A stretch of DNA of 64,000 nt from Leuctra nigra. Its lineage: Eukaryota > Arthropoda > Insecta > Plecoptera > Leuctridae. Position 1 is the stretch's first letter, and each line of letters opens with the position of its first letter. The position numbers were made by a program, and so were the translations under genes. Of this stretch, positions 54,628 to 64,000 are shown in pieces. The notes under the pieces are model-generated. The model had not been told where the DNA came from and ran no database searches. It saw only the letters and a program-made list of their open reading frames with translations. The stretch covers positions 14,474,316-14,538,315 of the forward strand of contig OW203768.1 in NCBI GenBank assembly GCA_934045905.1. Direction: 5' to 3'.

Positions 54628-55361
54628 GATCACTCGAAGTCATAGTCTCAGATCTTCATAACTTTGTGTGTACTTATTGATAATCACGCCATACACAATC
54701 CCTGAAAAAATTAAACACTTTGTCTAGTTTCTGAGATAATTTGAGTTTTCTCCCCCATGTTATCTTATGGCAGCCAAGTAAAATCGTGTCATTTTTAAGC
54801 TAAAATGGAGTTCTAATCTTTTTGTACCGTTAGATTTTAACAAAAAACTTTTTTTTCTGGTAGACATATGGACATACTAACAGGAAAAAAATTGAAAACA
54901 ATACCATCGTGTGCTAATTTAAAAGTTATAAACCAAATTCGAAATTATTTTCCTATACCTCCCATGTTAAGTGTCTTTTGAGACACTTCTGTCTTTTGAG
55001 AATGATTAAAACCTTAACATGGAAGGTATAGGAAATAATTTCGAATTTAGTTAATAACTTTTAAAATAGCACACGTTGGTATTGTTTTTATTTTTTTTCC
55101 TGAGTTATAGTATGTCCATGTCTACCAGAAAAAAAAGTTTTTTGCTAAAATCTAACGATACAAAATGATTAGAACTCCATTTTAGCTTAAAAATGACACG
55201 ATTTTACTTGGCTGCCATAAGATAACATGGGGGAGAAAACTCAAATTATCTCAGAAACTAGACACGAGAAGTGTTTAATTTTTTCAGGGATTGTGTATGG
55301 CGTGATTATCAATAAGTACACACAATATTATGAAGATCTGAGACTATGACTTCGAGTGATC
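54628..55361. mobile_element. Foldback element with ~345-bp arms
   Basis: Left arm 54628-54971 and right arm 55012-55361 are near-perfect reverse complements (for example 'gatcactcgaagtcatagtc' versus 'gactatgacttcgagtgatc'). The ~40-base centre itself contains the small hairpin 'aagtgtctttt-gagacactt'. The right edge is followed by three 13-base units 'atccttaataata'. No reading frame. RNA from either strand would form a long double strand. Confidence 0.88.
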
Positions 55362-56290
55362 CTTAATAATAATCCTTAATAATAATCCTTAATAATAATC
55401 CTTAAGTAATTCCCAATAGATGGTAGTAGAATTTAATAGCTAAAATAAACAGAAGAGCTAAAAAAATCACCAAAAAATATTGATGTTTTCTGCAATTTAT
55501 TGACGTATACCATACAAATCTTAATTTATAGAAAAAAGGATTTATGCTAGTTGTATAATTCTACTACAGTGCCTTCATAAGACGTAAACCATGTAAAAAA
55601 TGGTTGAGATTGACTGTATACAAACTGTGTACCAGGTACTACATAAAAATTGCAAATTTAACATGTATGGACCATAAAACAATTAAATTGTAAATGTGAG
55701 ACACTAATCTCTGTGTCTCATTCATCTCTGTATTACGAATGATGTGATTCAACGTATCATATCATATGAATGATGTGATTCTACGTATCATATTATAATG
55801 CCATAGTCTTTTGAGAGAATGATTAGGAAGCTGGTATATCCGTGGAAACCTTCCATGAAACAAAAATCAATCATAGTTTAAAAATATGTATTTCTAATGA
55901 AGATTGTAAACATAAATACATTCCGCTTAAAAACAGCAGCCAAGACTCTTCACCTAGAAAAGTAAACACTATAAATACTCCGTGTAAAAATACAAGCCAA
56001 CTGTCCTCAACTAAAAAATCTAAATATTCTGCACTGAAAATTATTGATACCAAAAAATGGGCCAAATCAACATAATATTTCCCAAATAATATTTAAAAAT
56101 AATAATAGAAAGGTTAATATCGTATAAAATAAGACATGTGTGTATCGTATTGGCATAAATAAAATATATCTACGTTAAATGCACTTAAAATTGAAGCTCA
56201 AAGTATTTTGTGTCTTACTTTCTATAACGTACTTTGAAGCAGCAGTGTCGGTATGTGTAGCGTGGCTGAGCAGCGCGAACGCTCCACTCA
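55362..56290. other. Intergenic stretch before VEGF-like copy 11
   Basis: Holds the 13-bp repeats (55358-55403), a 'gaatgatgtgattc(a/t)acgt' direct repeat near 55736 and 55768, and a lysine/serine-rich 77-codon frame at 55842-56075 that matches no family I know. Confidence 0.5.
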
Positions 56291-56295
56291 TCTGC

Positions 56296-56340
56296 ATAAA
56301 ATATAATCGAAGTGCAACTGCAATTATCACTTTGTTGTGA
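56296..56340 (+). promoter_or_regulatory. Core promoter and leader of copy 11
   Basis: TATA-like ATAAAATATAAT at 56296, initiator TCACTT with its A at 56329, then 'TGTTGTGAAGTTTCAAGCTG' leading to the ATG 27 bases after the initiator. The same leader precedes other family members. Confidence 0.55.
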
Positions 56341-56355
56341 AGTTTCAAGCTGAAA

Positions 56356-56820
56356 ATGTCGTGCCTGCAGTTGGTTCTTGCTCTTCTAGTCCTAGCCGTG
56401 GTCAATCGAAAAGCCGACGCCGTTTCAATATGCAGAAACACTTCATCTGCAGAAGATGCTGACAACGAGGTGAGAAAAGTTTGGACTCATAACCAAGTTA
56501 AAACATATTGGAAATTTTTTTGTACATGTGAAAGGAGCAAGCCAAGAGAGGAGGTTGTTTCGTTTGAAAGTTTGGGTGTTGAGAAAAGGACAGATGAACT
56601 GTATGATCGTGGATCAGGATATGTGGTGCTTTCTCGTTGTGGTAACTGCCACGGATGCTGTAGCCCGCGTCAAGAGTGCAAAGCCGTTGAGACGACATCT
56701 GTTACCATTCATTTTCATCTCTACGCGCCGATAACGGATACGCGTCGATCGGATAAGTTCGAGACTACGCAAGATGTCAAATGTGAATGTGCCGAAAAGG
56801 TAAAGGACATCCCGAAATAG
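56356..56820 (+). CDS. Secreted PDGF/VEGF-like cystine-knot protein, copy 11
   Basis: A 154-aa predicted secreted protein on the plus strand, opposite to copies 1-10. It has a signal peptide (MSCLQLVLALLVLAVV), a short segment with an extra cysteine (VSICRNTSS, replacing SRWLQ), ADNEVRKVWTHNQVK, then FCTCERSKP in which two cysteines occupy the first-knot position. EEVVSFESLGVEKRTDE follows, then LSRCGNCHGCC, QEC and terminal KCECA. The P-x-C-V cysteine is tyrosine (GYVVL). Its total of ten or more cysteines in the mature chain gives an odd/even pattern different from its paralogues. Intact; the start codon is fixed by the conserved leader. Confidence 0.88.
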   Translation: MSCLQLVLALLVLAVVNRKADAVSICRNTSSAEDADNEVRKVWTHNQVKTYWKFFCTCERSKPREEVVSFESLGVEKRTDELYDRGSGYVVLSRCGNCHGCCSPRQECKAVETTSVTIHFHLYAPITDTRRSDKFETTQDVKCECAEKVKDIPK

Positions 56821-56879
56821 TGTTTTACTAAGAGACTCTTTCAATAATGCGTGCCAATCTTATTTGACAAGCCCGACTT

Positions 56880-57780
56880 GACATGCAAGTTTCACATTGG
56901 GTCTTCAGAGACGTTTGAAAATACTCATACCAAGCCAAGTTCACTGCATTGTTCTCCTAGGCCAATACTATAAGTTTACTATACCTACTGGTATTATCCA
57001 GTGTTATTTGACAAGAGCCTGGCTAGATAATGCAAGTCGCAAATAAGCAAGATTGATGGTGTATAAAAAGGGCTTGTCAGATCTTATTGACTGCTGATAA
57101 TGGCCTATTTCATTGCTTATGGGATCAGTAAACCTTCATAATACGAAAATCAAACGTCGGAAATTAAATGTTGAAATATCAATTACTAAATAGAAATACG
57201 TTCAAAATATTGTGGGAGCTGCAACTCGGGTCGTTTGATGTTGGGAGATTGAGATCTTATAGTTTTCCCAGATCCCAAATGGTACGCTTTAGTAGCATTT
57301 AACTATTTTTTAAATGTAATTATTTATTCCTTCATTCATTCATTCATACATTTATGTATGTATTCATATATGTATTTACAATATTTATTTATTTATTTAT
57401 GTAATCTTTGATTAATGTAATTTTTCATAATTTTAATATTATAAAAGTAACCCGATATGCGTAAGATGACTGCGAAGAAGTAATTTACTTACTATTTTGA
57501 TGAGTGGCAAATTTGAATATTATACAATAGAAATTAGCAGAAAATTATCAGCAATGTAGAAGTTTGTCTATACTATGGCTTATCTCGTAGTCGTTCACAA
57601 CAAATCTTATAAAATTAACGACGCAAAATTAGCATCAAGGTTTGCAAACTTCGAACTTTTACTGCTAATTTTACATTTTCTTTAAGAATGCATTAATCAG
57701 ATACGAAACGATAAGGTGAAAAGAATAGCAGCTCCACAAGAAGAGAAAAGGCGGTAACAAAATAGATCCATAATATTTCA
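56880..57780. other. 3' flank of copy 11, no further gene
   Basis: AT-rich; contains (CATT)n and (TTTA)n micro-repeats at about 57328-57400. Nothing else recognised. Confidence 0.55.
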
Positions 57781-57784
57781 ATTA

Positions 57785-57914
57785 TGGCGTTTTCCACTGC
57801 CCGCACTAGGGTTGCACTGAAATGACGTCACCATACAAAACTCAGTGCAAATTTCAAACTGAGTGCACAACAGTCTATAGTGTGGCCCAGTGCGGCCAGT
57901 GGAAAAAATCACCA
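57785..57914. mobile_element. Harbinger-like MITE, diverged copy
   Basis: Starts TGGCGTTTTCCACTG and contains 'cgtcaccatacaaaactcag'. It is an opposite-orientation relative of 58051-58170. Its right end (CAGTGGAAAAAATCACCA) is decayed, and no target duplication is visible. Confidence 0.65.
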
Positions 57915-58050
57915 GTAAGGGCCGGTATTACCAAAGTTAATCTGAGCCGGATAAATATTTGACAAATTGGTGGCACAGCCAATCGGATATCTCAAAATGA
58001 TTGAAACAGTTTAATTTAATCCAAAAGTCAGTTAATCCAGCAAAATGTAA

Positions 58051-58170
58051 TGGCGTTTTCGACTGGCCGCACAGGTTTGCACTCGGTTTGAAATTAGCAT
58101 TGAGTTTTGTATGGTGACGTAATTTCAGTGCAACCCAAGTGCAGCACCAGTGCGCCAGCCGAAAACGCCA
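58051..58170. mobile_element. Harbinger-like MITE, 120 bp, intact
   Basis: Termini TGGCGTTTTCGACTGG and CCAGCCGAAAACGCCA, flanked on both sides by TAA (58048-58050, 58171-58173). Nested in the element at 57919-58857. Confidence 0.82.
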
Positions 58171-58177
58171 TAATAAC

Positions 58178-58835
58178 CCAGTAATTTAAAGCAAATAAAG
58201 GGCTGAACCCACCACTAATTGCATGAGAGAAGGTTTCAATACATGAATCGATTTAGAAAAAAGCCCTATACAACATATCCAAAATCACCCCAAATCCGTG
58301 CACCGGATGTACTTTTTAATCACTTTTCAAGTTAATTTTCCATGTTAATTCCATCATGCAAAAACAAATTTTTTTCATGTAACTCCGATTTTGACTAAAC
58401 TTGGCAGAATTGTTCACCATCCTAAATGAACATCAAACAGCTCTCTGAGCGTTTTCCTCTAAATCTCATCGTTTGGGAAATATGGACCTCGCAAAACGTC
58501 AAATTACACTCAAAGTGTATAATCGTCGAAAACTGACTAAAATATGACTTTTCAATGAGCTATTTCCCAAACGAAAAGATTTAGAGAAAAATGCTCAGAG
58601 AGCTATTTGTGTTCATTTAGGTTGATGAATAATTCTGCCAAGTTTCGTAAATTCGGAGTTACATAATATATTTTTTTTAAGAATGAAAAATTAACTTAAA
58701 AAGTGATTAAAAAGTACTTCCGGTGCCGGATTTTGGGCGATTTTGGATATGTTGTAGAGGGCATTTTTTTGAATCGATTTATGTATTGAAACCTTCTGTT
58801 GCAATTAGTGGTGGGTATAATCACGAAATTACTGG
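58178..58835. mobile_element. Foldback element, family B, copy 1 (658 bp)
   Basis: CCAGTAATTT at the left and AAATTACTGG at the right enclose two arms of nearly 300 bases. Examples: 'ccaccactaattgcat'/'gcaattagtggtgg', and 'cctctaaatctcatcgtttg' complemented as 'aaacgaaaagatttagagaa'. A second copy in the opposite orientation lies at 61294-61949 (656 bp). Noncoding. Confidence 0.86.
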
Positions 58836-58860
58836 ACAACTTTGGTCATACCGGGCCTAA

Positions 58861-60640
58861 TCAAATGTATTTTCAACTAGAATTATTGTCATTTCAGTTT
58901 GCAGCGACATTTCAAACGTTCCCATTCTTACTGGTAGTTGGTCGATAAAGAAGTAATCTTGATGATTTTCTATTGGCTAATGGCTGGCTTTACTACTCAT
59001 TTATATTGTAAATCAATTTAATTTGTTACTGTTAATTTGACGTTATACTTTGCTGCTAATTTCTATTGTATGAACTTTTATTGTAACGTTTAATTAGTAA
59101 TATTTTACCAATAAAATTATTAAAAAGTACCCTCGAAATTATGTTGTACATAGGTACTGTTCTTCTTTAATAGAATAGTATTCTAATTAATATGTTTTTA
59201 GTGTGTCTCATATGGAAGTATAAGTTAAAATTTTAACTTCACATTTACTTAGTAAGTTAATATGTTCATGTACTATAAAGTACATGCACCTATGCATAAT
59301 TTTTTAATGGATTATAACAATAACATTATACCTCTGAGTGTTTTCTTGTAAATTGTAGATAGAGAAAAGATTAAACCTACTGGGGAAAGTATAGTAACTT
59401 TTCATATTGAATACTGTCCTGTGATGTATTAAGTGTTTTTATAAATCAATAAATATCATTATGTTTACCACAACTACTTTCAATTCAAACAAGTTTCCCT
59501 CCACAGATTCGTGATGAAATGATGAAAATTGTTCGTGATTTTCTTAAAATAAGCAATTTCTGCAATAAAACTATGCACTTAGATACCTAATTATTAAACG
59601 CACATATCATTCTTATGTATCATGCATCATATAATTAATTTTATACGGTCACATTGAAATTAAACCTAAAATGAAAATTATCGGGTAAGTTAAGTGTCAT
59701 TTTAATTCAGAGATTGTTCAGAAAAAAGGCATAGTATTTGGCCATCAAATAGGGAATGAAACTTGATTAAATGAGTTCAGGATGAAGATGTGTGCGCTGT
59801 TGCCAATTTGCCAATTTCCGTCAAAACTCATGCAACACAGTCTCCCATTGATTTTTAATTGTCGACGTTGCACAAAGAGAAATTTTGAACGTCATACATT
59901 CGCTCGCTTCAATTACACGAAAAAATGAATACTTCCGTTTTTCGCGAAAAATAATATTTAGAAAAATAGAATGTAATTTAATCACCATTATCTATGTCTG
60001 AAACAATGCAAATCTTTATTATTGGTCCTTGATGTAGCGTGAACTAAGATAGTAAAACTAGTGAATTGTAAATGTGATTCTAAGAAGACACGGAATTATG
60101 AATCATTTAAGAATAATGGTGTATCAGATAATCTCTACGGATCTAATATCTTGCGTAGGTAGGTAGCTTTACGCAGAAGGTCGTTCAGGAACGTCATTAC
60201 ATGAAATCCTACCAAGTATCAATAAATCAATCAATCAAATGCTTAATAAAACAATATATAACTGTGAAGATAGCCATAAAAACACACCGTGAAAACAGCA
60301 GTCAAGTCCCTTCTGGAAAAAAATGCATTCGGCAGTATAGACAAAACAGAACAGAACCAATATTGTTGAAAGTTTTTTGGCAGGTACGAAAAATGCACTA
60401 AAAACGACGCGCCTAAAGTTTGAATCGTCGGATGGGTAATTTTCTCCAAAATGTAAGCTTTTTCATTATTGAGATTCAGAGGCCAATCTACACTAGAAAC
60501 ATTTGGTTGAGCAAATTGGTTCTTTCACACGTGCAGGGATACATTATTGTCAATAAAACTTTGCGTACAGAACTCATGACATGAACCAACTTACTAAACT
60601 AAAAGTTGCTAGTCCAAATCGGTTCTCAAAACACTTTGTT
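58861..60640. other. Gene-free AT-rich stretch
   Basis: No supported coding frame, repeat or RNA gene; only short AT-rich runs. Confidence 0.55.
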
Positions 60641-60900
60641 GAGCTAGCGTAGCGAGCGTCTCCATTCGGCTCTTTTGGACACCTCTCTTTTTTTCTCTCT
60701 ATTTTTTTTGTTTTGTTTTCGACTCTGTAGGTCACATTGTTTATCCGATCGAGCTGAAATTTTGCACACATACTAATATCATTCTAATTTAGCCTGGGAT
60801 TGTTTTTGGACACTGCCCTCTGATTGGTTATAGTTTTTCTTCTGATTAGTCGAAAATCAAAATGGTCAGATCAACTTCAAATTTTGCATAGCTGTTAAAA
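60640..60900 (+). repeat. Dispersed repeat with 'gagctagcgtagcgagcgtc'
   Basis: Parallels the minus-strand copy at 26085-26300: 'cggctcttttgg', a T-rich stretch, then 'gatcgagctgaaattttgca'. Downstream it continues with 'tcaacttcaaattttgcata', the module also seen at 52140 and 62690. Confidence 0.65.
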
Positions 60901-61179
60901 CTACAATTTTCCCTTATTTTACACATTTTCAGCCCAATCGGTCAAGAAAGTTTACAATTGACATTTTAACTGTTTGAAATATATTGACAGAATAGTGATT
61001 ATCGAAGTGAATGGGAATTATTCCAAAGCAACTTGGATCTGATTTTCTTTATCCAGAGTGTATGGATAATCTCAGTTTCAATAAAAAGCAGGTACTTTTA
61101 TGATGATTGAGTGTATCATATTTCAATTTAATATGGATGTTAATGTTGTGCGTTACAAAATTTCGGTTCGAGATGTTGC

Positions 61180-61990
61180 GCGTTCGAGTTCTCGCTCATC
61201 AACGCGTTACACCGAGCGTTTTCCTAGTACAAAAAGAACTTTGATAACTTTTTTTCAACATCAGTATTATTCTCTACTAATAGGAAAACTAGTCCAGTAA
61301 TTTTGTGATTATACCCACCACTAATTGCAACAGAAGGTTTCAATACATGAATCGATTCAGAAAAATTCCCTCTACAACATATCCAAAATCCTCCCGAATC
61401 CGAGTGCCGGAAGTACTTTTTAATCACTTTTAAAGTTAATTTCCCATGTTTATTCCTTCTTCCAAAAAAATTTTTTTCATGTAACTCCGATTTTGATGAA
61501 ACTTGGCAGAATTGTTCACCATTCTAAATAAACACAAATAGCTCTCTTAGCGTTTTCCTCTAAATCTCATCGTTTGGGAAATATGGTCCATTGAAAAGTC
61601 ATGTTTTCGACGATTTAGGTCACTTTGAGTGTAATTTGATGTTTTGCGAGGTCCATATTTCCCAAACGATGAGATTTAGAGGAAAACGCTAAGAGAGCTA
61701 TTTGTGTTCATTTAGGATGGTGAACAATTCTGCCAAATTTCATCAAAATCGGAGTTAAATGACATTTTTTTTGGAAGATGGAATTAACATGGAAAATTAA
61801 TTTAAAAAGTGATTAAAAAGTACTTACGGCACTCGGATTCGGGAGGATTTTGGATATGTTGTAGAGGACATTTTTCTGAATCGATTCATATATTGAAACC
61901 TGTTGCAATTAGTGGTGGGTTCAGCTCTTATTTTGCTTTAAATTACTGGGCTAAACGCTCAGTGTAACGCGTTGATGAGCGAGCACAGAA
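61180..61990. repeat. 'acgcgttgatgagcgag' repeat interrupted by a foldback element
   Basis: 'ctcgctcatcaacgcgttac' at about 61192 and 'gtaacgcgttgatgagcgag' at about 61964 lie on either side of the foldback at 61294-61949, and the left piece continues to 'aggaaaac'. Comparison with the uninterrupted copy near 25680 suggests that the foldback landed inside, or beside, an older element. Confidence 0.5.
61294..61949. mobile_element. Foldback element, family B, copy 2 (656 bp)
   Basis: Termini CCAGTAATTT and AAATTACTGG as in copy 1, but the asymmetric subterminal parts are swapped ('tgtgattatacccacc' first, 'gggttcagctcttatt' last), so it is inserted in the opposite orientation. The arms are closer to each other than in copy 1 (for example 'gaggaaaacgctaagagagc' against its complement at 61540-61565), which suggests a younger copy. 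Confidence 0.87.
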
Positions 61991-62129
61991 CATGCAACAT
62001 CCCCATAATCACGATACACGACACGGCACAAGACGATTTTCTCTGTGCAACTTTCCAATCTCCATATAAATACTCTGGATGAATATCAGATCCATTGTGT
62101 CGTGACTTTCCTACATACTTTTTCCAGCT

Positions 62130-62955
62130 TTTGACAACCTACTACTAAACTCGAAAAATGACAATTAATACTTCACCGATTGGGTTTACAATGCGTAAAA
62201 TTTTAGATTATGTTGGTCATGATCACCATGCAAAATTTTAACTTAATCGGAACACTTTGATTGTTGACCATAATAATAAGATATTATTTAAACTACCAAT
62301 TGGAGGATTTGGCCTTCGTACTGCATCCGATTTGATATGCGCTAGTTTTATTGTAAATTGTGGACTGCTTGGCCATTGAATATTAATAAATGGCTTGGCT
62401 ACTATACAGGCCTTGGAGCAGAAGCTTAAAGAAGGCAGGGATGAACATAAATAGTATACATTTTACAAATATATCAAGATTATGGAATAAAATGTCCCTA
62501 AAATGACAAAACTTTTGAAAAAACGACAGTTCAGACTGAAAATTGGCAAGACCATGCGAAGTTTTAAGTTGATCGGACAATCGCTTCTAGTTTAAATTTC
62601 AAAACTCACAGGAAAAATGGTTTCAAATTTGAACCAATGGGAGGATTTGGCCGAAACTTTTTATGATTGGGTACAATGTTGGTTGCAATGACTTGTCAAA
62701 ATTTCAAATTGATCGGATACACCAATCGAAAGATATTTTTTTAAAATTTGAACCAATCACAGGATCCCGTTCAAAAACGATCCCAGGGATCGCATAGATG
62801 ACGTTAGTATGAGTGCAAAATTTCAGATCGATTGGTTGTGCGGTTTGACCTGGGCAGCGGCCACACAAAAAAACAAAAAAGAACACACACACACAGAGAA
62901 CACACACAGAGAGAACACACACAGAGTGGTGACGCTCGCTACGCTCGCTCAATTA
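62130..62955 (-). repeat. Modular dispersed repeat ending in 'gagcgagcgtagcgagcg'
   Basis: Repeated modules of the form 'gatcgga...aaaatttt' and 'ttggcc...' follow each other, then an (AC/AG)-rich stretch at 62880-62925, and end 'gctcgctacgctcgctca'. The modules match 52140-52427 and 60740-60900. The hydrophobic open frame on the minus strand is a by-product. Confidence 0.6.
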
Positions 62956-63270
62956 GTTACTATTATTTTCTCTTCATTTACACAGACGCAAGCAGTATTC
63001 TGCTAGCAACAAAGCAAGGAAAACATTCTGCTGCGGTTTATGGGGGTGTGGGCGTTTGCCCCCTACATCCCCTCGCATGACATGTTAAGTATTTTTTTAC
63101 ACTTAAAAAGATTTTAGATAAGTAAAGAGGTGCATATTGTTTGGGGGGTGGGGGCAAGCTCAAGCGCCCCCTCTTGCCCCCTCAATGTTGGCGCTCATGT
63201 TTGTAGCAGCACAGAAGGTGAGGCGCAATGATTGGCTGGGTGGTGCGACCGCACGCTTAATCTATCTTGC

Positions 63271-63300
63271 TATATAAATATAATCGGGATGCTTATCACT
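63271..63300 (+). promoter_or_regulatory. Core promoter of copy 12: TATA box and initiator
   Basis: TATATAAATATAAT at 63271, initiator TTATCACT with its A at 63298 (27 bases downstream). The paralogue-equivalent start codon at 63323 is 25 bases after the initiator. Confidence 0.6.
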
Positions 63301-63322
63301 GGTTATGAAGTTTCAAGCTGCA

Positions 63323-63805
63323 ATGACGCGCCTTCAGTTGGTTCTTGTTCTCTTCATCTTCGCTTTGGTCCATCAAGAAACAGCCGCAGAGTCTTCAAGA
63401 TTCAGAAGAACTTTGCCTTCGGAAGATGCCAACAGAGAGGTGTCACAAGTTAAGAAATATAACAAAGTTAAAAAAGAGGTGAGAAAGTTTAATAAAACGT
63501 GTAAAAATAAAGAGAGCATGGAGCCGCAACGTGAGATTTTTTCGTTGGAGAGTTTTGGTGTCGAGATTGGAACAGACGAAAAGTTTCCTCGTCCTGGTTG
63601 CGTTGTGCTTCAACGTTGTGGTAACTGCCATGGATGCTGTAGTCCCGGTCAACAGTGCACAGCAGTTAAGACGACTTCTGTTATTATCTCGTTTAATCTG
63701 ATCTCGCCAATGAATAATAATAAAAGAAGAAGGAGCAACGTTACGGTTACAGACGACGTAAAATGTGAATGTGTCTCATTGTCGGTGGTGGGGCCAATCA
63801 AATAG
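63323..63805 (+). CDS. Secreted PDGF/VEGF-like cystine-knot protein, copy 12
   Basis: A 160-aa predicted secreted protein. ATG 63323 is chosen because it matches the paralogues' start. An in-frame ATG at 63305 exists only in this copy (paralogues have GTG there), lies about 7 bases after the predicted transcription start, and would add MKFQAA. The product has a signal peptide (MTRLQLVLVLFIFALV), ESSRFRRTLPSEDANREV, a very basic helix (NKVKKEVRKFNKTC) with the first knot cysteine, EIFSLESFGVEIGTDE, then PRPGCVVLQRCGNCHGCC. This copy and its truncated twin at 34603 alone keep the canonical P-x-C-V cysteine. GQQC, an NVT sequon and terminal KCECV follow. Intact. Confidence 0.9.
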   Translation: MTRLQLVLVLFIFALVHQETAAESSRFRRTLPSEDANREVSQVKKYNKVKKEVRKFNKTCKNKESMEPQREIFSLESFGVEIGTDEKFPRPGCVVLQRCGNCHGCCSPGQQCTAVKTTSVIISFNLISPMNNNKRRRSNVTVTDDVKCECVSLSVVGPIK

Positions 63806-63980
63806 TAATTGATTAGATTTTGGTTAGAGTCGTTCTGTTAAGAATACATTTTGTGACTAATTTTGATAACAGAAAATTGATAATTGGATGATGTGATAAA
63901 ACACAAAAATAATCCATTAAAAATTCGTGTTTCTCGTTTTCAGTCTATAAAATGAACCCAAATGTTGAATTTTGAATCCG
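63569..63980 (+). repeat. 412-bp block near-identical to 34428-34839 (inverted)
   Basis: See 34428-34839. It starts in the middle of copy 12 and ends at 'gaatccg', 20 bases before the end of the window. Confidence 0.9.
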
Positions 63981-64000
63981 CGGAGCTGTGTCTCTGACCG

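Larger units (their letters stand above)
57919..58857. mobile_element. Outer TIR element carrying two nested elements
   Basis: Ends GGGCCGGTATTACCAAAGTT and, complemented, GGCCCGGTATGACCAAAGTT. TAA duplications lie at 57916-57918 and 58858-58860, the 3-bp target typical of PIF/Harbinger elements. Its own body is short (compare 33012-33148). The rest is the MITE 58051-58170 and the foldback 58178-58835 inserted within it. Confidence 0.75.

Noticed and set aside
55842..56075. Small lysine/serine-rich protein
   Set aside because: No homologous motif, no signal peptide, no promoter; length is within chance for AT-rich DNA.
62704..62952. Cysteine/valine-rich 'secreted' frame on the minus strand
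   Set aside because: It arises from the (AC/AG)-rich part of a dispersed repeat.

Overview
This is an AT-rich, repeat-dense animal nuclear window, most likely from an insect. The AT-rich intergenic DNA, the many short TIR elements and the CR1/L2-like and RTE-like LINEs suggest an arthropod. The dispersed 'cgctcgct(t/a)cgctcgctca' repeats make me lean towards a hemipteran, but only weakly. There are no operons, no rRNA and no stand-alone tRNA genes.

The only convincing host genes form one expanded family of small secreted PDGF/VEGF-like cystine-knot proteins. I count eleven loci. Nine are on the minus strand between about 3.6 and 40.4 kb, and two are on the plus strand at 56.4 and 63.3 kb. 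Complete members are about 150-174 aa, appear intronless, and consist of a signal peptide, a basic helical N-terminal segment and a cystine knot with the core R-C-G-N-C-x-G-C-C and a terminal C-x-C. Intact copies: 3658-4182, 6049-6570, 11199-11687, 29672-30157, 39973-40425, 56356-56820 and 63323-63805. Broken copies: 9122-9613 (TGA in a knot-cysteine codon), 12310-15732 (LINE inserted in the signal peptide), 33294-34427 (5' truncated and split by a 736-bp TIR element), 34603-34839 (3' half only) and 35650-36087 (nonsense codon and lost 3' end). That makes twelve loci if the 34.6-kb fragment is counted separately. The family is growing by local duplication: an ~1.9-kb unit at 8.2-9.8 kb is repeated at 10.1-11.8 kb, and a 412-bp block at 34.4 kb recurs inverted and almost identical at 63.6 kb. 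Several members share a TATA-Inr-short-leader arrangement.

The rest is mobile DNA. Non-LTR elements: an RTE-like fragment with a 12-bp target duplication (4729-5707), a 5'-truncated CR1/L2-like LINE (12814-15729), a nearly full-length LINE with partial ORF1 and complete ORF2 (42.4-46.2 kb), and a GC-rich short retroelement (52440-52892). DNA elements: hAT-like elements at 26381-28350, 31498-31873 and 41541-42078, Harbinger-like MITEs with TAA duplications near 58 kb, and several foldback elements with long inverted arms (7.5, 37.4, 54.6, 58.2 and 61.3 kb). A 103-bp satellite with about 16 copies occupies 18.6-20.2 kb. The stretches 20.2-26.4, 46.2-52.1 and 58.9-61 kb carry no gene that I can support.

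The likely biology is a diversifying, secreted, growth-factor-like family in which copies are repeatedly born and killed. Whether the products act on the animal's own Pvr-type receptors or are exported (for example in saliva or reproductive fluid) cannot be decided from sequence alone.
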